6,698 bases of DNA from Promethearchaeota archaeon (lineage in GTDB: Archaea > Asgardarchaeota > Lokiarchaeia > Sigyniarchaeales > SOKP01), in contig JAUWNA010000109.1 of NCBI GenBank assembly GCA_030612905.1, positions 1-6,698 of the forward strand. Reading direction: 5' to 3'. Under the pieces are notes generated by a model. The model saw only the letters and a list, made by a program, of their open reading frames with translations, had not been told where the DNA came from and did no database searches. This document shows positions 6,001 through 6,698 of this stretch, one piece after another. Every line of letters starts with the position of its first letter. Within the stretch, counting starts at the first letter, position 1. A program made the position numbers and the translations under genes.

Positions 6001-6698
6001 TCGTTATCAGAAACAATTACTTTCTCAAAAAGAAAGTCCAGACATAGATAAAATTTAGTTCTAAATAAAAAAGCTTTTTTAGTTCTAATTTCTCCTTCAA
6101 AAAAATGATTGCTAATTAAGTCGTAAATTAAAGGAAAAATGTCTTCTTTCAATTTTAAAGGTTCATAATGGTAAGAAGATTTATACCTCTTAAAAATATC
6201 AGAAAGAGATATAATGCTATTTTTGCTCAGTTGGTTATAGATTTCCTCAATAATAATTTTTTTTCCTTGACTAAGGTTTTGAAGATAGCGATTGAATTCG
6301 ACTACATTATCTAAGATATTCAAATTTATGGTGTAATTAAGATTAATGTACAAGATGATCTCTTCTATACCATAACTCAAGCCAAATGTTGTTTTAATTT
6401 GGTTTAAATCAATAAAGCTTTGCTCTTCTAGGCGTTTAAACACGACTCTTTCAATCTCTTCGATAAAGCGATGCCATATTAGAGATAACAAAATAACCAA
6501 TTGTGATACTTCTGTTAAGGTCCTTAAACTCCATCCTTCCCGTTCTTTTAACAAGTTATCTAAATTTTTTGTGATAAAAGAATAAATCCTCGAGGGATTA
6601 TAATCAATTAACCATGAATATATATCTAGAACATTTACAAGCCAGAAAGTAGTAGAAATTTCCCCATTTTCAGGACTTAAACCAAATCCTCCGTGATC
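3021..6698 (-). CDS. Giant membrane-anchored coiled-coil protein with winged-helix modules; 5' end outside the window
   Basis: The frame is open to the right edge: 1225 residues are visible (numbered from the edge) and the start is not. Residues 1-90 resemble the last repeat of an alpha/alpha toroid such as prenyltransferase beta subunits or terpene cyclases (GGFGLSPE, then S-T-T-F-W-L-V-N-V-L). Winged-helix-like units follow at about 94-136 and 149-215. A long charged coiled coil fills about 216-688, interrupted by a third winged-helix-like unit at about 690-745 (DIKMLASKLDLK, LQGDL, LIVHT). A second coiled coil runs to about 1075. A PCI-like winged helix lies at about 1080-1138 (FLTLSFLQNELKIK, HLISLISAGELNGK, GLYYEN). 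Two membrane helices at about 1172-1192 and 1197-1217 form a C-terminal hairpin ending in KKRKEDKI, so most of the protein should project into the cytosol. No enzyme active site is visible. A scaffold or tether role is inference only. A TTG at 6552-6554 could be mistaken for a start, but the homologous-looking frame continues upstream. The gene is convergent with the phosphodiesterase, with a 17-bp gap. Confidence 0.88.
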   Translation of the reverse strand, partial: DHGGFGLSPENGEISTTFWLVNVLDIYSWLIDYNPSRIYSFITKNLDNLLKEREGWSLRTLTEVSQLVILLSLIWHRFIEEIERVVFKRLEEQSFIDLNQIKTTFGLSYGIEEIILYINLNYTINLNILDNVVEFNRYLQNLSQGKKIIIEEIYNQLSKNSIISLSDIFKRYKSSYHYEPLKLKEDIFPLIYDLISNHFFEGEIRTKKAFLFRTKFYLCLDFLFEKVIVSDNEINTERLYEEKSKLKEFKNDIYNMTLKLENTIPQIREEIESYLLIDEVEFAKERLKFIMRDALMEADFLNETIETGFNQELIYINLQATLGSEISQWNKAYSLLQNRMKELNKYLQGRIQEKEQLKKYIVILDELDTKVYNIQDYINRELDTFKNFVVEILEDGYSKEKFDLIVQAFNKISQYVNKYDEIVYNISHQITVKEKKVVKKHRKIINNWVESKSKFDSIFADYTNGFQFFNELNDKIGNVKDNIQTGILEIRENVKNKVINNEFHDAFKTIKKEADVLLKQKTEEIKDLKSIVKKEIKFKQKLYLLYKYLQEKLDRLEINIIDLVAEQVQFIKEKVIEERNRAKIEDFDNFISSTITRFKDKLENYKIYLNRNRIKKIVDVVNGFDKILIEFNEHTKKFSKKLIDLKGIVDEFEENSITTIQWNKFKDFLNEEITELKEEYVDNIISNEIILMSKEKNTDKIDIKMLASKLDLKCKAVIPRIKNLIEISKLQGDLFEEKKELIVHTEEYYKGRELKNYIENRILKQTHESIGKFLALYDSCIKNKTLGVNLLEIQNRIDDLSKLEETVNKRYDVKVKELNVDEARIENMELKKGVNSIISNNRLAIENIKQNLTLFNELLNFISSKYNALQIELNNQFDKLSEDIEKIGVYERMRDILESRKKKVESKFKQIDEKIEEKLNLVINNTYESRKFETEAREFYVKKKNETLKKYEEKVYLVNEQINTSRFEDCRGKLLININKNKIHLSQLLGTLQARVEDYIETEQFKRAFLKVNKRQKNIEQEIKDVNKKNKELIKEFNKQSNNFETKNKHIIDDFDRFIKEFSDILREKVKSLEELVIKSYVEMAIKAVANEFLTLSFLQNELKIKKQQIQKHLISLISAGELNGKYNPLIGLYYENPDVLAKLDDKELEVIKKMNFRVYIFIRRLKNFTNQYGSIIAFFASILTISYYIFRLTGENPVTILIPVLLTLIVFFFFFFKKRKEDKI
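3026..3047 (+). terminator. Pyrimidine/T-rich tract ending the phosphodiesterase gene
   Basis: Beginning about 22 bases after the TAG stop at 3001-3003, the plus strand is almost pure pyrimidine and ends in seven Ts (3041-3047). It overlaps the lysine-rich 3' end of the opposing gene. It has no stem-loop and fits U-tract termination. Confidence 0.35.

Noticed and set aside
6552..6554. TTG as the start codon of the giant minus-strand gene
   Set aside because: The frame stays open to the window edge, and the 48 upstream codons encode a recognisable GGFG-x-P toroid-like repeat, so the TTG is internal.
3021..6698. SMC/Rad50-type ATPase as the identity of the long coiled-coil protein
   Set aside because: There is no Walker A, Walker B or ABC signature motif in the visible part, and the C-terminus is a membrane hairpin instead of an ATPase half.
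3021..6698. UFL1 (ufmylation E3 ligase) homologue, suggested by repeated winged helices
   Set aside because: The long coiled coils, toroid-like N-terminus and C-terminal membrane spans do not fit UFL1, and no specific UFL1 motif was recognised; the likeness is only at the level of repeated winged helices.

Overview
The window looks like chromosomal DNA of an archaeon, most plausibly an Asgard (Lokiarchaeia-like) genome. It is strongly AT-rich and intron-free. No gene start has a Shine-Dalgarno sequence. TATA-like boxes lie at archaeal distances from the starts, and genes end in oligo-T tracts. The gene content also fits: a short zinc-ribbon membrane protein, a very long coiled-coil protein with winged-helix modules, and an enzyme that reads like an animal six-transmembrane glycerophosphodiesterase. 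The lineage call is inference; there is no rRNA or other marker gene here.

Layout, left to right. (1) Bases 2-205 (+) hold the last 67 codons of a gene ending in a winged-helix-like domain, followed by a T-rich terminator. (2) Bases 225-743 (-) encode a small basic protein of unknown function with about four membrane spans. (3) Bases 840-1241 (-) encode a zinc-ribbon protein with a TQP-repeat linker, two membrane spans and a cysteine-saturated tail. (4) Bases 1242-1458 are a 217-bp divergent intergenic region with promoter-like AT boxes and one short palindrome. (5) Bases 1459-3003 (+) encode a 514-residue membrane glycerophosphodiester phosphodiesterase. Five membrane helices precede the catalytic domain and one follows it, as in the animal GDE2/GDE3/GDE6 proteins. 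(6) After a 17-bp convergent gap, bases 3021-6698 (-) hold the 3' part of a giant gene. Its 1225 visible residues run from the end of a prenyltransferase/terpene-cyclase-like repeat region, through winged helices and long coiled coils, to a PCI-like winged helix and a C-terminal pair of membrane helices. Its true start lies beyond the right edge.

Nothing shows that the genes form one pathway. The two small minus-strand genes could be co-transcribed (96-bp gap), but each has its own possible promoter. The shared theme is the membrane: four of the five genes encode membrane proteins. The six-transmembrane GDE is the strongest finding, and the toroid/winged-helix/coiled-coil/membrane fusion is the second. 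No CRISPR array, tRNA, rRNA, insertion sequence or phage gene was seen.
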